A DNA stretch of 64,000 nucleotides from Paragonimus skrjabini miyazakii (taxonomy: Eukaryota; Platyhelminthes; Trematoda; Plagiorchiida; Troglotrematidae): assembly GCA_014338405.1 (NCBI GenBank), contig JTDE01001513.1, forward strand, positions 54,593 to 118,592. Reading direction: 5' to 3'. This document shows positions 23,855-34,500 of this stretch, one piece after another. Both the position numbers and the translations under genes were made by a program. Under the pieces are notes generated by a model. It was not told the DNA's origin, made no database searches, and was given only the letters and a program-made list of their open reading frames with translations. Each line of letters opens with the position of its first letter. The stretch's first letter is position 1.

Positions 23855-24087
23855 GTCTTGCCGATGACGCCTTACTTTCACTTACAGCTTGGTTGTTTGT
23901 TTGCAAGGTGTAGGTGCCTTGATGTTGTATGTTTGAATGTAGACGTAGCTATTTTTAGCGGTTAGGTCCCCTACCCTCCCCCTTTTTTCTCTTCCTAAAC
24001 AGGGTTTGTTTCTTCTTCATGGTTGTGTGGCAGTTAAGCGTCAGTGTGAACCACTGATGTATTGCTGTCTATGATGATGATGATTTC
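23855..24087 (+). repeat. LINE 3' tail ending in ATG repeats
   Basis: The segment starts near TGATGACGCCTTACTTTCA, passes GGTGCCTTGATGTTGTATG and GCTATTTTTAGCGGTTAGG, and ends GAACCACTGATGTATTGCTG then CTATGATGATGATGAT. The same order of words occurs at 61148-61385 and, diverged, at 19393-19590. A short trinucleotide end is typical for RTE-type LINEs. The polymerase part is absent, so this is a 5'-truncated insertion. Confidence 0.8.
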
Positions 24088-24089
24088 CT

Positions 24090-25753
24090 AATCCGTTAAC
24101 GTTTTCCACACTTGCAAGTTATTATTGCTGGTAAGATTGTTGTAAACAGAAACAGAGTCAAGGATGTTGGTCAATTCTCACATGTTTAATGATATTACTC
24201 CCATTGGATTCTGAGGGCCGGCTACAGTGGTAAATAAGAATGCCGTAATTTTTGTTAGGGCGCTCACTCTGTTACCGTCCCAAGCCACCTCCGTCGTGAG
24301 AAAAGAACGATTGACTCAGTCCTGCTTAGCGGAACTGTTCAAAGCGGTCGAGACTTTTTATACCGCTATGCTCATTTGCGACCCTAACCTTTTCACCCTC
24401 GATAACTGTTCTCTTTAATGTCTTGGAAATGTGTGGTTATTACGCGCCCTATAAATACTTTGTACTTGTCGCCTTTGCCACACACGTTTTGGGGCGGAAT
24501 AAAGCTTTCTTTCGTACGCGTCTTTTGGCTTGTCTTGGGGGCAAAATCACGGGACAGTTGCGGTACTTGTCGGGACCGAGATTTCCGTGTTAATCATTAC
24601 CGGGCTGTAGAATCCGAATTCTGTCAAGCGCACTACGATAGCAAGGACGAACCAGTGTATCGTTAGGAGGGTTTATAACAATTTCGCAGCACCTCAACTG
24701 ATTTGCTGTGCTTTCTAGTTAAATGCAGTCTCATGCTTGCTTAGCAAGTCACAACCTTCAGTAAACGACTCGAAGTGTTATCCCGACTAAATCATGTAAA
24801 TGTGATAAACCAACGTCACGCGGTGATAGTTAAACTTAAGTGAGCACTCCACGTGCGTCCGTGCAATTCACAATGAGTGTTCTCGTGTTTGAATGTGCTG
24901 ACCTAGATGTTCATCAAGTTCCAAGATTTAGTTATGCAATTATTCAAGGACAAGTTTTTCGGTCTCAACTCAGGCACCAAAATCGATGGCGTTGATGAAG
25001 TTATTGACGATAACGCTCAGTTCGTTGGATCACATGCGCGACCAAAACATGTCAATACATCAGGGTTCATGTCACGAGAGGCTACAAACTAACTGACAAA
25101 CTACGTATGAATGCATATAATGCTGACTACGTTTAATCTATTGACTGGATCATGTCAGGTAACGAAGCAGCATGTATATTTCACACAATTCAATGCCTAT
25201 TGGAACTTCAAAAAGTGCAAACCATTTGAATTGGACAAAACGGCGAGATAAACCCCTTAAGCAGCAAATCACAATTTCACCTCTCAGGACCCCAGGGAGG
25301 ACTAAATAACCGGAGGTCTGTATGTGAAATCACAGCATCGTGCCACTACCCGAACTTTGGGGGTCTCATTTGTGTTGAGTTCATAGGATAATGTGTCTAC
25401 ATCAGCCAGTGCTTCAGTGTATTTAGAGCGACTGCGATGCTCATTAGATTTTCTGATTTATGGTACTCAGTGCATGACTTCTCTGGATGGATTTGCATTC
25501 CATTTGCTTATCTGATAACCACACACTAAGTGATGTGAGGTAACTAAAAAGCTAAGCTCACCGGCTAAAAATGATAGAAAATGGTTGAAATCTGTGATAA
25601 TAGACAAAAAGCGATCACCTGCGACTGAGAGTTGATAGTGATTTGATAAATTTCGACAGCAGTAATTTGGTACACACAATCTCTTAAAGCTTGTTTCCTG
25701 ATTACTGATGGAATTCTTACTTTGGGCCAATTGACTAAAGCTCCCAACATGGT
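24090..25753. other. About 1.7 kb upstream of the DUF5522 gene, no clear gene
   Basis: The frames at 24418-24666 and 24907-25092 are open but unrecognised. The second could in principle be an upstream exon of the DUF5522 gene; no donor/acceptor pair makes that compelling. I see no promoter motif. Confidence 0.45.
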
Positions 25754-26044
25754 GTGGTGACACATGCTACCTATCCGTCTTTCAAGATTCTTTCGTCAAT
25801 CTCGAAATTCATTCTTAATCATAGTTTTCATCTACATTTCAGCTTGAGCACCAACCTGCAACTTTCATCGTGCCCAGTTCCATTGTTTTTTCGAATTAGA
25901 TGTTCTAGTTGGTTAGCATCCCAGTTTATCTCCCGCGGGCGGAAACGTGGGTCGACCAGAGGTTTTCGGGATCGACTGATGTTGGTTATGCCGTCTAGTT
26001 CGGACGTTCCCAGCTGGTATGCGGTACACAAACGCGCCTTGAAG
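25754..26044 (+). CDS. DUF5522 gene exon 1
   Basis: The exon has 97 codons from the chosen ATG to the GTGAGC donor. It has little conservation except the last about 15 residues. A CATTTCAG acceptor-like site at 25842 means the true first coding exon could lie upstream and only the part from 25843 be coding. An internal ATG at 25979 is another possible start. Confidence 0.65.
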
Positions 26045-28941
26045 GTGAGCATACTTGAATCACTTATATAGAACTGTGTGTTCTAGCTGAGGACCACTGT
26101 TAGGTAGTATCGCTTTAGGTTTTGGATCGGATGTTGTTCTGTTGTTGGTCTTGTCACTGCTTGTTAGATCGCATCAAATGCTACAAATTGAACATGATTC
26201 ACGTGCTCTTACTTCTAATATCCAGATGGAGATAGTATCAAGACAGACTTAGGCTCTGATTTCGCTCTTTTAGAACACAGGTGACGCACATCCCTGTCCG
26301 GAACATGATTTGAACCCATTGTGTAGTGCCTATGAAGTGACCGTTCTGATTACCGCCATTTTCCTAGGGTCAGTTAAACGTATCCGAATTATTATATTCA
26401 CCAGTCCGACCACACGAATCTGGTTGCTAACCCCACTTGAACACTTGATCATGAAGTAAGAAGTTTGTATAGTCAACCTTACGTTACATGAAACTTATTG
26501 GTGACTCAATCGCCGAGCATTCCAACCTCAGATAGTATAATTATCGGAATCTGGATAGCCTGGGCGAATTGCACCTAAACTGTCCGTTTATCTAAATTCG
26601 GCGCTTGGAATATATGCGACTTTCTCAACAAATTCCTTCTCCTTATTCAGGCTAAAGAGAAAAGCTATATCGATCCGGACACTGGCTATTTCGTTTTCAC
26701 TGAACTGGCACATTTGGAAAGAGGTGTGTGTTGTGGATCCCGTTGTCGTCACGTGAGTACTCCCGTATCTTCCAATTTATAGGGCGCTGCCGTTTGCAAC
26801 TTCACCATCTACCAATGCAATGTATATTTCGCTTTGTGCTTAGCTAATCCAATGAAAAACCTTAGACTTCATTCACCATTATTTGTGAATCTCAGTGGTT
26901 TTGCTATTTCATTATCTACCATATAACGTAAGCCTATTTTAGTTTGAAACAGTAAACTAGCATTCAGTGCCTATTTTCATTGATCGACAAAACATTGTTA
27001 TTTGAATTTACCCCTGTCCGTTTGAGTTTATCATCGTGTGGGTTTGTGATTGTTGGGAATAATAATGGAGTTGGTAAATTGGGTTGATGGTTTCCGCTGT
27101 TCCATGAGCTTGACATTTAAATTCTAAACGTTTCATCATCAAACGAGGTGACATCATCAGTACGTACGAGTCTAGAACTTTTACACTGTACATTTGGTGT
27201 CATGTGATGTGCGTAATGGTACTGTCAGGCAGCTTCTGACCAGACAAAAGTAAGCGAGGTATCCGCGACCCGAACACACAGCTGTACCCTTGGCAATCAA
27301 CGTAAACATTACGCTGTGTTTAATTGCAGCCCAAAGCCGATGAATCATGTGAGAGCGTTCCCACCTGACAATCTGTTTATTAGATTAGTCACAAATTGGT
27401 TGGCTGTCTCCGGCATCTTTATTAAGAGATGTCAGCTCAACGACCCTTGTAGTGACTGTCGTAAGTTTAAAGGGATTGGATTGGACGAACTCATCGACAC
27501 GCGGTCAACCAGTGATTCGCGGAGAACAACGCTAGCAAATAGGCGTTACAGCGCAGTGACCAATCAGGATGGCACCTTGGCGTAGCATCGGGTTGTGCTA
27601 TGACTAGCATCGGAATAAAAAAAGCTGAGTGCATCACGCGTTAAAACAAACATGCAATACTGATAAGTAGTTTGGCAGATTTGATAATTTCGAAGAGATC
27701 CATTTGCGAAAAATCTGGACTTCGGCTGGATTCGAACCAGCGACAGAAACACCATGCCCAAACGCGGCAAGCGCTCTACCAGCTGAGCTACGAAGTCACA
27801 ANNNNNNNNNNNNNNNNNNNNNNNNNNNNNNNNNNNNNNNNNNNNNNNNNNNNNNNNNNNNNNNNNNNNNNNNNNNNNNNNNNNNNNNNNNNNNNNNNNN
27901 NGTGGTATGCTTTTTATCTCAAGCAGTTTACAACCTGTGTTGAAAAGTATAGTATACTCGCGCTAAGCTTATGAGTACTGTAACAGAGACGGAAGTTAGC
28001 TGTTTGAAACTAACGACCCAAAGTATATAAGTGATATTTTATACACGGCGCCTCTGATTACCAGACTAATGAGACCATAAACCTTCTACAAATGTTAGGT
28101 AATCTATTGGGTTTGGAAGCGCTCTAGCAAGCGCTCTACCAACTGAGCTCAGCTGGTAGAGCGCTTGCCGCGTTTGGGCATGGTGTTTCTGTCGCTGGTT
28201 CGAATCCAGCCGAAGTCCAGATTTTTCGCAAATGGATCTCTTCGAAACATGCAATAAGCGGATGCGAGCCGACCAATAAGAAGGTCGAGGCATCGGCTCC
28301 GATGGTAATTCTTCATTTTACTAACACATCTCGTCTCTAGAACAACCAAGTGAAACTCAGTAAATTTGAGTTTTGCTTGGTGCCACAAGTTCTGATTTTG
28401 TTCCCGTTTCAAAAGGTGGCAAGTTTTCAACAATTAGGCGGACATCTTTGTACTTTTTTGAATCCAACAGTTTGAACTATTTGTGACCACACGAACGTGA
28501 AGACTGTTTCGTAGTACGATCTAGCTCTATTGACTCACGCTGGCAAACAGCATTTTCAGTTGAGTACGGGATATAACACAAAGGTTTTCGTACGTGCATG
28601 GCTTCTTCGAAGCTTTCCGCTATTCTGATTCATTGATGTTTTCCCTATCTATCTGCGCCTTCTCTCTTTTGCTAGTTTTGTCCGGCGTATGAAGTTCCTT
28701 CCATTCAAGTTGAAAGCCAAGCACTTTGTATACATACTACTGTAAAGTTGACATGTGATTAGCTTTCCCTATAAACATAAAATCTGTTTACTGTGTTTGT
28801 CTGATGAGTAACAATGGAGTCGTTTTGTTGTATCTTTTTCAACACGTGATTGGATGTAATTTTTCAACATGCTATACTTGTTTCTGTCTGCAGTGTCCCT
28901 TCAATCATGTAAATTGTCGGACCTCACCGTCGAAGACGTAA
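25754..28941 (+). CDS. DUF5522-family protein (human C1orf53 homologue), 3 exons
   Basis: Exons 25754-26044, 26651-26752 and 28894-28941 join in phase 0 to 146 codons, close to the length of human C1orf53 as I recall it. Exon 2 carries the family signature YIDPDTGYFVFTELAHLERG followed by CCGSRCRH, and exon 3 supplies CPF, completing the CCGxxCRHCP(Y/F) cysteine motif, which probably binds metal. Exon 1 ends WYAVHKRALK, matching the helix before the domain. Donors are GTGAGC and GTGAGT; acceptors are TTCAG and CTGCAG. The first about 70 residues lack acidic residues and are rich in S, R and F, so a mitochondrial presequence is possible, but this part is not conserved and the start could lie in an unseen upstream exon. 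Family function is unknown. Intron 2 contains SINEs and the assembly gap. Confidence 0.82.
26225..26370 (-). mobile_element. tRNA-Val-like SINE family C, decayed copy
   Basis: In minus order it reads TGGCGGTAATCAGAACGGTC, then GGGTTCAAATCATGTTCCGG, then GACAGGGATGTGCG and AGAGCGAAAT. It aligns with the intact family C copy at 49849-49984 along its length. The hammerhead core CTGATGA is unrecognisable here, though the stem II 3' arm and GAAA (GAGCGAAA) survive. It lies in intron 1 of the DUF5522 gene, antisense to it. Confidence 0.65.
26651..26752 (+). CDS. DUF5522 gene exon 2
   Basis: The 34 codons hold nearly the whole conserved domain: DP-TGY, VFTELAHL, RG and CCGSRCRH. It is flanked by TTATTCAG and GTGAGT. 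This is the strongest evidence for the gene. Confidence 0.9.
27030..27180 (-). repeat. Dispersed repeat fragment of unknown type
   Basis: On the minus strand it contains ACTGATGATGTCACC, GATGATGAAACG, CATCAACCC and CCAACTCCATTATTATTCCC. The latter part recurs near 550-610 on the plus strand. The start resembles a hammerhead layout, but the bases flanking the possible stem II do not pair. It sits in intron 2 of the DUF5522 gene. Confidence 0.5.
27688..27797 (-). mobile_element. tRNA-derived SINE family A, left copy
   Basis: The minus strand from 27797 to 27718 folds as an 80-nt tRNA-like domain: acceptor arms GACTTCG/CGAAGTC (7 perfect pairs), D-arm GCTC-AGCTGGTA-GAGC, and T-arm GCTGG-TTCGAAT-CCAGC. 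Box A (TAGCTCAGCTGG) and box B (GGTTCGAATCC) are intact. The anticodon arm is poor (four pairs, no T before the anticodon) and the variable region is long, so this is probably not a working tRNA. The 3' tail reads AGATTTTTCGCAAATGGATC and ends TTCGAAA. It lies a few bases from the assembly gap. Confidence 0.8.
27802..27901. other. Assembly gap of exactly 100 N
   Basis: One hundred Ns is the usual placeholder for a gap of unknown length. It lies in intron 2 of the DUF5522 gene, four bases from the left SINE copy and about 230 bases from the right copy, which is inverted and identical over 101 bases. The long inverted repeat is a likely cause of the break. Confidence 0.97.
28129..28166. repeat. 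38-bp near-perfect palindrome at SINE 5' end
   Basis: The left arm (28129-28147) and right arm (28148-28166) are 19 bases each and complementary except for one position. Both arms are copies of the SINE A box-A region (AGCGCTCTACC / GGTAGAGCGCT). The acceptor-stem part of the right SINE is missing and replaced by a second, inverted piece of the same D-arm sequence. Confidence 0.85.
28147..28247 (+). mobile_element. tRNA-derived SINE family A, right copy
   Basis: It is identical, base for base by eye, to the reverse complement of 27688-27788. It lacks the first nine bases of the tRNA-like domain (acceptor 5' arm) and instead joins an inverted D-arm fragment. The CGAAGTC acceptor 3' arm at 28211-28217 is retained. 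Identity over 101 bases means a very recent insertion, gene conversion, or an assembly artefact around the gap. Confidence 0.8.
28894..28941 (+). CDS. DUF5522 gene exon 3 and stop
   Basis: The 15 codons CPFNHVNCRTSPSKT plus TAA follow a CTGCAG acceptor. The CPF-NxVN and SK words match the C-terminus of the animal family, where CPYGxVNVKDPSKK is usual. An AATAAA lies 66 bases after the stop. Confidence 0.85.
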   Translation, partial: CPFNHVNCRTSPSKT

Positions 28942-29006
28942 GGAACGCACGGAATAACACTGTTTACATCAGTATGATTTATTTCCCTTACTCATTACTT
29001 CCAGCA

Positions 29007-29012
29007 AATAAA
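29007..29012 (+). promoter_or_regulatory. Polyadenylation signal AATAAA
   Basis: It is a consensus hexamer 66 bases downstream of the DUF5522 stop codon, at a normal distance for a short 3' UTR. Confidence 0.6.
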
Positions 29013-29039
29013 CGCCACTGCATTTACCTATTTTTTTGT

Positions 29040-30420
29040 TGGTCGAACGGTTGAGTTGTAGAACTATAACACGAAGCTACTGATTTGTATATGAGTAGGT
29101 CTAAATTATTCAAAAAATTACCCAAATACGTTCCAGGTAGTTTGGTTTACATCGGCGGTAAAGGTGTGCACCGTTCACACTAACAGAGATAAAACCGTTC
29201 GCGTTGCACGCAGTCGTTTGTATGTACATTCTATCCCCCGAGTAATACATCGCATTGCCACCAGTCACAGACCCCAGTTTTCGTCAACCCGTCCAACGTA
29301 TCTTTTTTATGCGTACGAACGTACTAATGGTGCATGATTACGGTGACCTGTCAGACGAGGGGCGTGGTTCAACAGTAGATCTTTGATTCAATGCCAATAA
29401 GTCCTTCGATCACAATACGCGTTGCACGCGTACTGCGTGTGCACTTATGAGTGATCACATCAAACATCTGCATTGGGCTGTACACACAAGTGTGTTGGTT
29501 CGATCTTGTTTAGATGGATATGAGTTGAGCGTTTTTGCCGTTAAATCAGTACGGTTTCCATTGGTCCGTAGCTGAAGTAGAATAAATGAGGCCGATCTAT
29601 CAGAATTAGACATTCTGAATGCAAGGAAACAGTTAAGCCGACGAGTTAATCACGTAGTAAGCAAGTCACAGGAATCATACGATGAGTACAAGCTGTTCAA
29701 ATACTTTGTTGTGTACGAATTACCTCACAAACATTACAGTAGGAGTCACTCCGTAAAAAATGCCACATTTTACTTGGGGGTTGGGTTTTTGGTAACTTGA
29801 GAAACCGAGGAGAAAAACAGAAACTTTTGCGCCAATGCATTTACTGTGTAATATCAAGCTATATGTGGGTTAGATACTAAGTTAAATCGGTGCATATAAG
29901 TAGGTATAAATGTGACTGCTATCCACTGTGAACCTCATTTTACGATCTTTAAGACATAAGGCGAGGTCAATTGATCACTACTCAGTTGATGGCAGCTTTC
30001 GCTTCAAGCTGAGCTTTTTAAGACGACTATCTTTGAAAACAAAGTAAGCATGTACTTCGTTCTTACAAGGGATCGTCCGTAGTACATGTCCTTATCACGA
30101 CTGTTATTTCAATTCCGACAGCGTCTTCATGGGCAGCCATGTTGGCCACTGTGCCACCGACCTCACCTTAAATTAGGTCGAATTATGGTAGCTGAAAGTT
30201 TAGCTACAGTGGCCTGCGAGTAATGTGAACGTTGCCTGATTGCTTCGAGAAAGACGGTGATGGCCTTGTTAAGGCTAACCGACGGTCCTACTATTAAGGC
30301 TAGTCACTTTGTAGGATATCCGCACCAAATTGAGTACTAATGAAGTCAAACAGTTTGGGCGTCGTATTTAACATGTTATTCATAAATGAATTGAGAGTAA
30401 CGCAACGTTACAAGCAAGTT
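29040..30420. other. About 1.4 kb without a recognisable gene
   Basis: The words VDL and NANKSFDHN read near 29380-29420 faintly recall the FxxAFD block of a LINE polymerase, but the text after it does not follow. I do not call a LINE here. No other feature is visible. Confidence 0.45.
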
Positions 30421-30425
30421 GTAAT

Positions 30426-30466
30426 ACTCTGCGTTTCAACCACCTCGAGTGGCCTTCCTCAGGAGT
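30426..30466 (-). ncRNA. Hammerhead-like motif at PLE 3' end, probably inactive
   Basis: On the minus strand ACTC (30466-30463) is followed by CTGAGGA (30462-30456; CTGANGA consensus), an extra A, a hairpin GGCCAC-TCGAG-GTGGTT, then GAAACGCA, then GAGT (30429-30426), which pairs with ACTC. It lies about 150 bases past the end of the PLE coding text, where PLEs are known to carry hammerheads. The extra A and the CA in place of a UH cleavage site argue against activity. Confidence 0.4.
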
Positions 30467-30619
30467 GTTGTAATCAAAATCACATTAACAAAGGAACAGA
30501 GGTCACGTGGGATCTGTTGTAGTTAGGTCATTCTGCTTCTGAACTGATTGGCCTAATCCTTTGCCTATTAAGTGGAGGGTGAGACCGATGTAGATAAGAC
30601 GCGTCTGTGTCTGGTGTTG

Positions 30620-31215
30620 TTTACCCATCCACGCCACTGCAGACAGGGGTTTGCTACCACCGATTAATACAGGCGTGTTGTGTGTGAATCGTGAGGGCTT
30701 CAGCACAGCGTCGCTCTGCATGGGAAGGCAGACCCTTGTGAATCACTCGGGCTTAATCAAAACACGTTGTGATTCTCTGACAGTGCATGAAGTGCGATGG
30801 TCGAATTGTTCTCTAGTTTGCGAAGTTGAAGTGCATCTTTAGGAGGAAACCTCGTGTGCCTTTTGTGTTCGGCAACACGTACTTTCAGTTGTCTGCTTGT
30901 CTCCCCAATGTAGCTGATATTGCAATCACCGCATTTGATTTCGTAGACAGTCTGTCAGGTCATCTGTAGAAACTGGATCCTTTGGATGCATCACCAGTCG
31001 TTCTAAGGTATTATCTAACTGGAATACGGTCTGCATAGCGTACTCAGAAAGTATGGAGCGAATTTTCTCAGACGTTTGTTCACGATACGGTATTTACACA
31101 GTAGACTTGAAAGTTCTTTTCGTTTTGGTCTCCTCCTTAGTTGACAGACTGACAGCTATCTCAGCGAGTGGCAGAACACGTCCCGAACTGATTAAAACAA
31201 TACATGACACAACAA
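30620..31215 (-). mobile_element. Penelope-like element, GIY-YIG end
   Basis: Minus-strand frames read IPYREQTSEKIRSILSEYAM, then LERLVMHPKDPV, then VYEIKCGDCNISYIGETSRQ and LKVRVAEHKRHTR, then LRKLENNSTIALHAL, and after a frameshift HAERRCAEALTIHTQHACIN. The CxxCxxxYIGET block with R and EHK downstream is the GIY-YIG endonuclease core of Penelope-like retroelements, here in its CCHH-type setting. The reverse-transcriptase part upstream is too decayed to see. The C-terminal text matches the usual REAxxI...LNRD region loosely. Confidence 0.85.
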
Positions 31216-31503
31216 TCTCAAACCGGTGAATTCGTTACTCAAAGTCCCGCATCATGGATTGCTATACACCTCATGATAGCAGGTCACTAGGTTGACCCAC
31301 TTAGATCATTCAAAATACTGTTAAGCCATCAGAACCCGAAGCCACTGGCTTTTAGCGAAGATTTGTTGATCAGAACTCACTAGCCGGCGATATATGCACA
31401 ACAGTAGTTGAGGCAGCCCATATATTTGCCGTGGTGTGATTGTACGCGTGTCCACACCCTGTCTCTCTATTTGTCTGTCATGTATAGCCTGCATGTTTTA
31501 CGT

Positions 31504-31544
31504 TTGCGACTGATGAGAGTAAACGAAATGTTGAAATATCGTAA
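31504..31544 (+). ncRNA. Minimal hammerhead ribozyme of PLE type (candidate)
   Basis: In order: stem I arm TTGCGA (31504-31509), CTGATGA (31510-31516), GAGTAAAC (31517-31524) as a very short stem II capped by GTAA, GAA (31525-31527), stem III AT-GTTGAA-AT (31528-31537), cleavage base A (31538), and stem I arm TCGTAA (31539-31544). Stem I pairs over six positions with one wobble. Stem III has two pairs, as in PLE minimal hammerheads. Stem II has one G-C and an A-A mismatch under a GNRA-type loop, which is its weak point. It is on the opposite strand to the nearby PLE coding remnant, so it probably belongs to another copy. Confidence 0.5.
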
Positions 31545-31549
31545 CATAT

Positions 31550-34500
31550 GTCTTCTTTCTGCGTTGATAAACTAAAGATGTGGATTATCATGGTCGCCGT
31601 GCATGGGGGATTTGTTCTATGTTATTTGTCCACCACCCGTCACATTCATGTCTTCTAAACTGCATTGATGAATTTAACAAAGAGGGCCGAATGTTTCCAG
31701 TTTTTCGTTTGTGTAATTCGTCTAGGAGCACACGGATCGTTAGTCGAAATATCTCATCACAGTTTTCAGGCGTAGCGGGACTATATGGACATCGCTGTAA
31801 GGAAGAAGTAGACGATGATATCAGGCTGGCTCAACCGACGGGAGGAACTAGCTGTATTGCATGGTCATCCCAACTCACTTGGTTAACGAAGCAGACGTAA
31901 AAATTGCCGAAGAACCATGAGTGGTTTGGCACTGAATACGTGTGTTATGTTTAATGTGATCAGATATTGTCGTGCACATCAGTGGTACTCGAAATGATCG
32001 ACACAATTCTGAGTGCACGAGTTTGTACACCAAATAGAAACATTAACCAACCGAGAACAGCGAGATTGAGCGGCGGTTTAAATGTTTTAACTTTGAAGGT
32101 GCGGAAGGATTGAAGCTTGCTAAAATAACCAGCTAACTGGATTGTCTCAGCACAGTCGACACTGATCGATTTGACAATTTAAAGTAACGTATGAATTCAC
32201 ACATATACGTAAAAATTTAACGCTGTTTAACGTTGTTTCATGTAATTTTCGGATGGGTTCTAGCTGTCCATATGAACAGCGTATCATCGTTCATGAGTAG
32301 AACAAGGCTGCGTGATGATAGCATAGACAAACATTTATGTCATGCTAAAACGATTTCGATACCTTAATTGCGACTGTAGTTCTAGTTTACAAAAGTAATA
32401 AACCAATCAAGACGGGGTGTTTATGTGCAGTGCTCCTTCCCAAGAAGGAAACACTTATTCTGAAGAAACGTATCGGAAACTACACTTGAAGGTTTTGTAG
32501 ACTTAAATGGGTTGATTTTCCACCGAGGAAGGAATGACAAGTAGACTTGTTAGACCAAAGTCTAACGTGTTTATAGATTTACTTCAGGAAGGGTCGCTAA
32601 ATTTCGTGAACAATCTCTAGAAAGTGCTCTGGTAAACTAGAATCTTATCCCCACACGGCACAACTACTCAAAGTTTAGATGACTTGAACATGTTTCAGCA
32701 ATCTCGTCCTCCGAACACCGGCCTCAGTAAGTCTTGTCAAACCAAAACTCACAGAATGATAACCACGACCTGTGGGCGGTGATATCTTTTGGATATAAGG
32801 GGTTCAACTGCAACGTGCATTGTCGTTACACAAAAACAACATGTACCCAGTACAGATAATCCAAATATGCGAAGGCAGTGAATCATACCGACCAATTACT
32901 TTAGTGGTTGACATGAAAGGAATTGGCATTTTGTGGTGTTGTTTTGTTACGAGCAAGCTCTTGGATTCGAACAATTGTTAACTGGCTCCTGTCTAGGCTT
33001 GATTAGCTCAACCGACGTGTAAGCATATTACTGTAAGGCAAAGAACGGATATACCACAGACCAACATTTATCTTTTCAGTCTCATTTGCATGTAGGCATT
33101 ATAACCCAGTCATCCGGAACACACTGACCATTCTGTCAATAAAAACAGGACCTTTTCAGTCAATTTGAAACCAAATCTATCAAATCAGCTAAGCAGTGTT
33201 TTAATTATTGAAAGATGGTTTGTACAAATCCACCACTCTTCACATATGATTGCAGTGAGATATAAAGCTGGGCTGGCCCTGGTAAACAAAACAGTGCTCA
33301 GCGAACTTAGTAAATTCTGTGCCTCAGACTTGACTGAGAATTCCTGATCGTATAGATAACATTATTGTTTATACTGGGATGCGATCCTTTACCCTTGTGG
33401 TGGCTACGTAATTGTTGCAACAAACTGCAGACGAAGGCCATTAACTGTTATACATCGTTTTAGAAAGTCCAATGTTCATTAAGATAACAAGGACACTTGC
33501 TGGGACACAACTAGTAATTAGGAACGTGTCTACTTTGACGGTCCTTGAAAAATAGACTTATTTACTCATTGTGTGATATTCACATCAGTCGAACTCCGTG
33601 CGATTACTATACGCCATTCCAAATAGAGTAAGTTTGCTTTCCCTTGGAAAGTGTTTATTGTCAAAGGTGTATTGTATCATAGTATATTTACATCGAACAA
33701 TCAGATGCGGTTTCAGTGTTTCAATATACCACACCCATCAGACTGATAAAAGGACGATAGCTAAAACCATAAAATAGCAGCACAAAGCAACTGTTCCACC
33801 CTCTGTTAGTAAGGTGCTCACACGTCACCACAAGTTCCTTCACACTTTTATTCATTCGTAAATGTAAGCATTTTCATGTCACCGGATTAGTAGGTGAAAA
33901 CTCACCCATACAATGCAGTACAGGCCTGTGTGACCTGACTTGACTAACTACGGTTACTGAAATATGGTTGTGTTAACGCAGATCGATATATTACCGATCG
34001 ATAGTCGTCCGTGCGGCAAACGCTCTGCTAACCTGAATAAAGTGTAACTCACCCACTATGGGATGTTGATTTGCATTGTCTGACTAGTTGATCACATACT
34101 CAAGACTATTTGAAACAAATGGTGACTAGTGTCTACGTCGTTAACATGATCATCGCATTTGATGTAGGCCAATTCGCGCAGACTACTCTAACCACAGCAT
34201 TACCAGGGTTGCATTTAGACACAGACAGCAGAAGATCGGTTTGTTAGTGAGCCTGTATAAGCAACAAGACATAGAAGTGACCGGATGTGCGAAAAATTAC
34301 CTTCAACAACACTCACATAAGGTGAGATCTAATAAGAGTGAAGTGTGACCCAATATGTACTTGAATGAATTAAAGAGAATTAGTTAAACTGCAGCATGTT
34401 CAACAATGTGATCTCATCAAAGTATTCATGTGATGATAATGATGATACCCGATACAAGCAAAACAGGATTATGTCCACTGAGGCAACCACTCAGTGGGAC

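Noticed and set aside
27120..27165. CTGATGATG...GATGATGAAACG on the minus strand as a hammerhead
   Set aside because: The bases that should close stem II do not pair (T against T); more likely part of an unnamed repeat.
27672..28293. The same peptide (KSGLRLDSNQRQ) open at two places, like a conserved gene
   Set aside because: It is the antisense translation of the SINE A tRNA-like head; the identity is due to the repeat.
28800..28835. CTGATGAGTAACAATGGAGTC as a hammerhead start
   Set aside because: It is followed by GTTTTG, not GAAA, and stem II does not pair.
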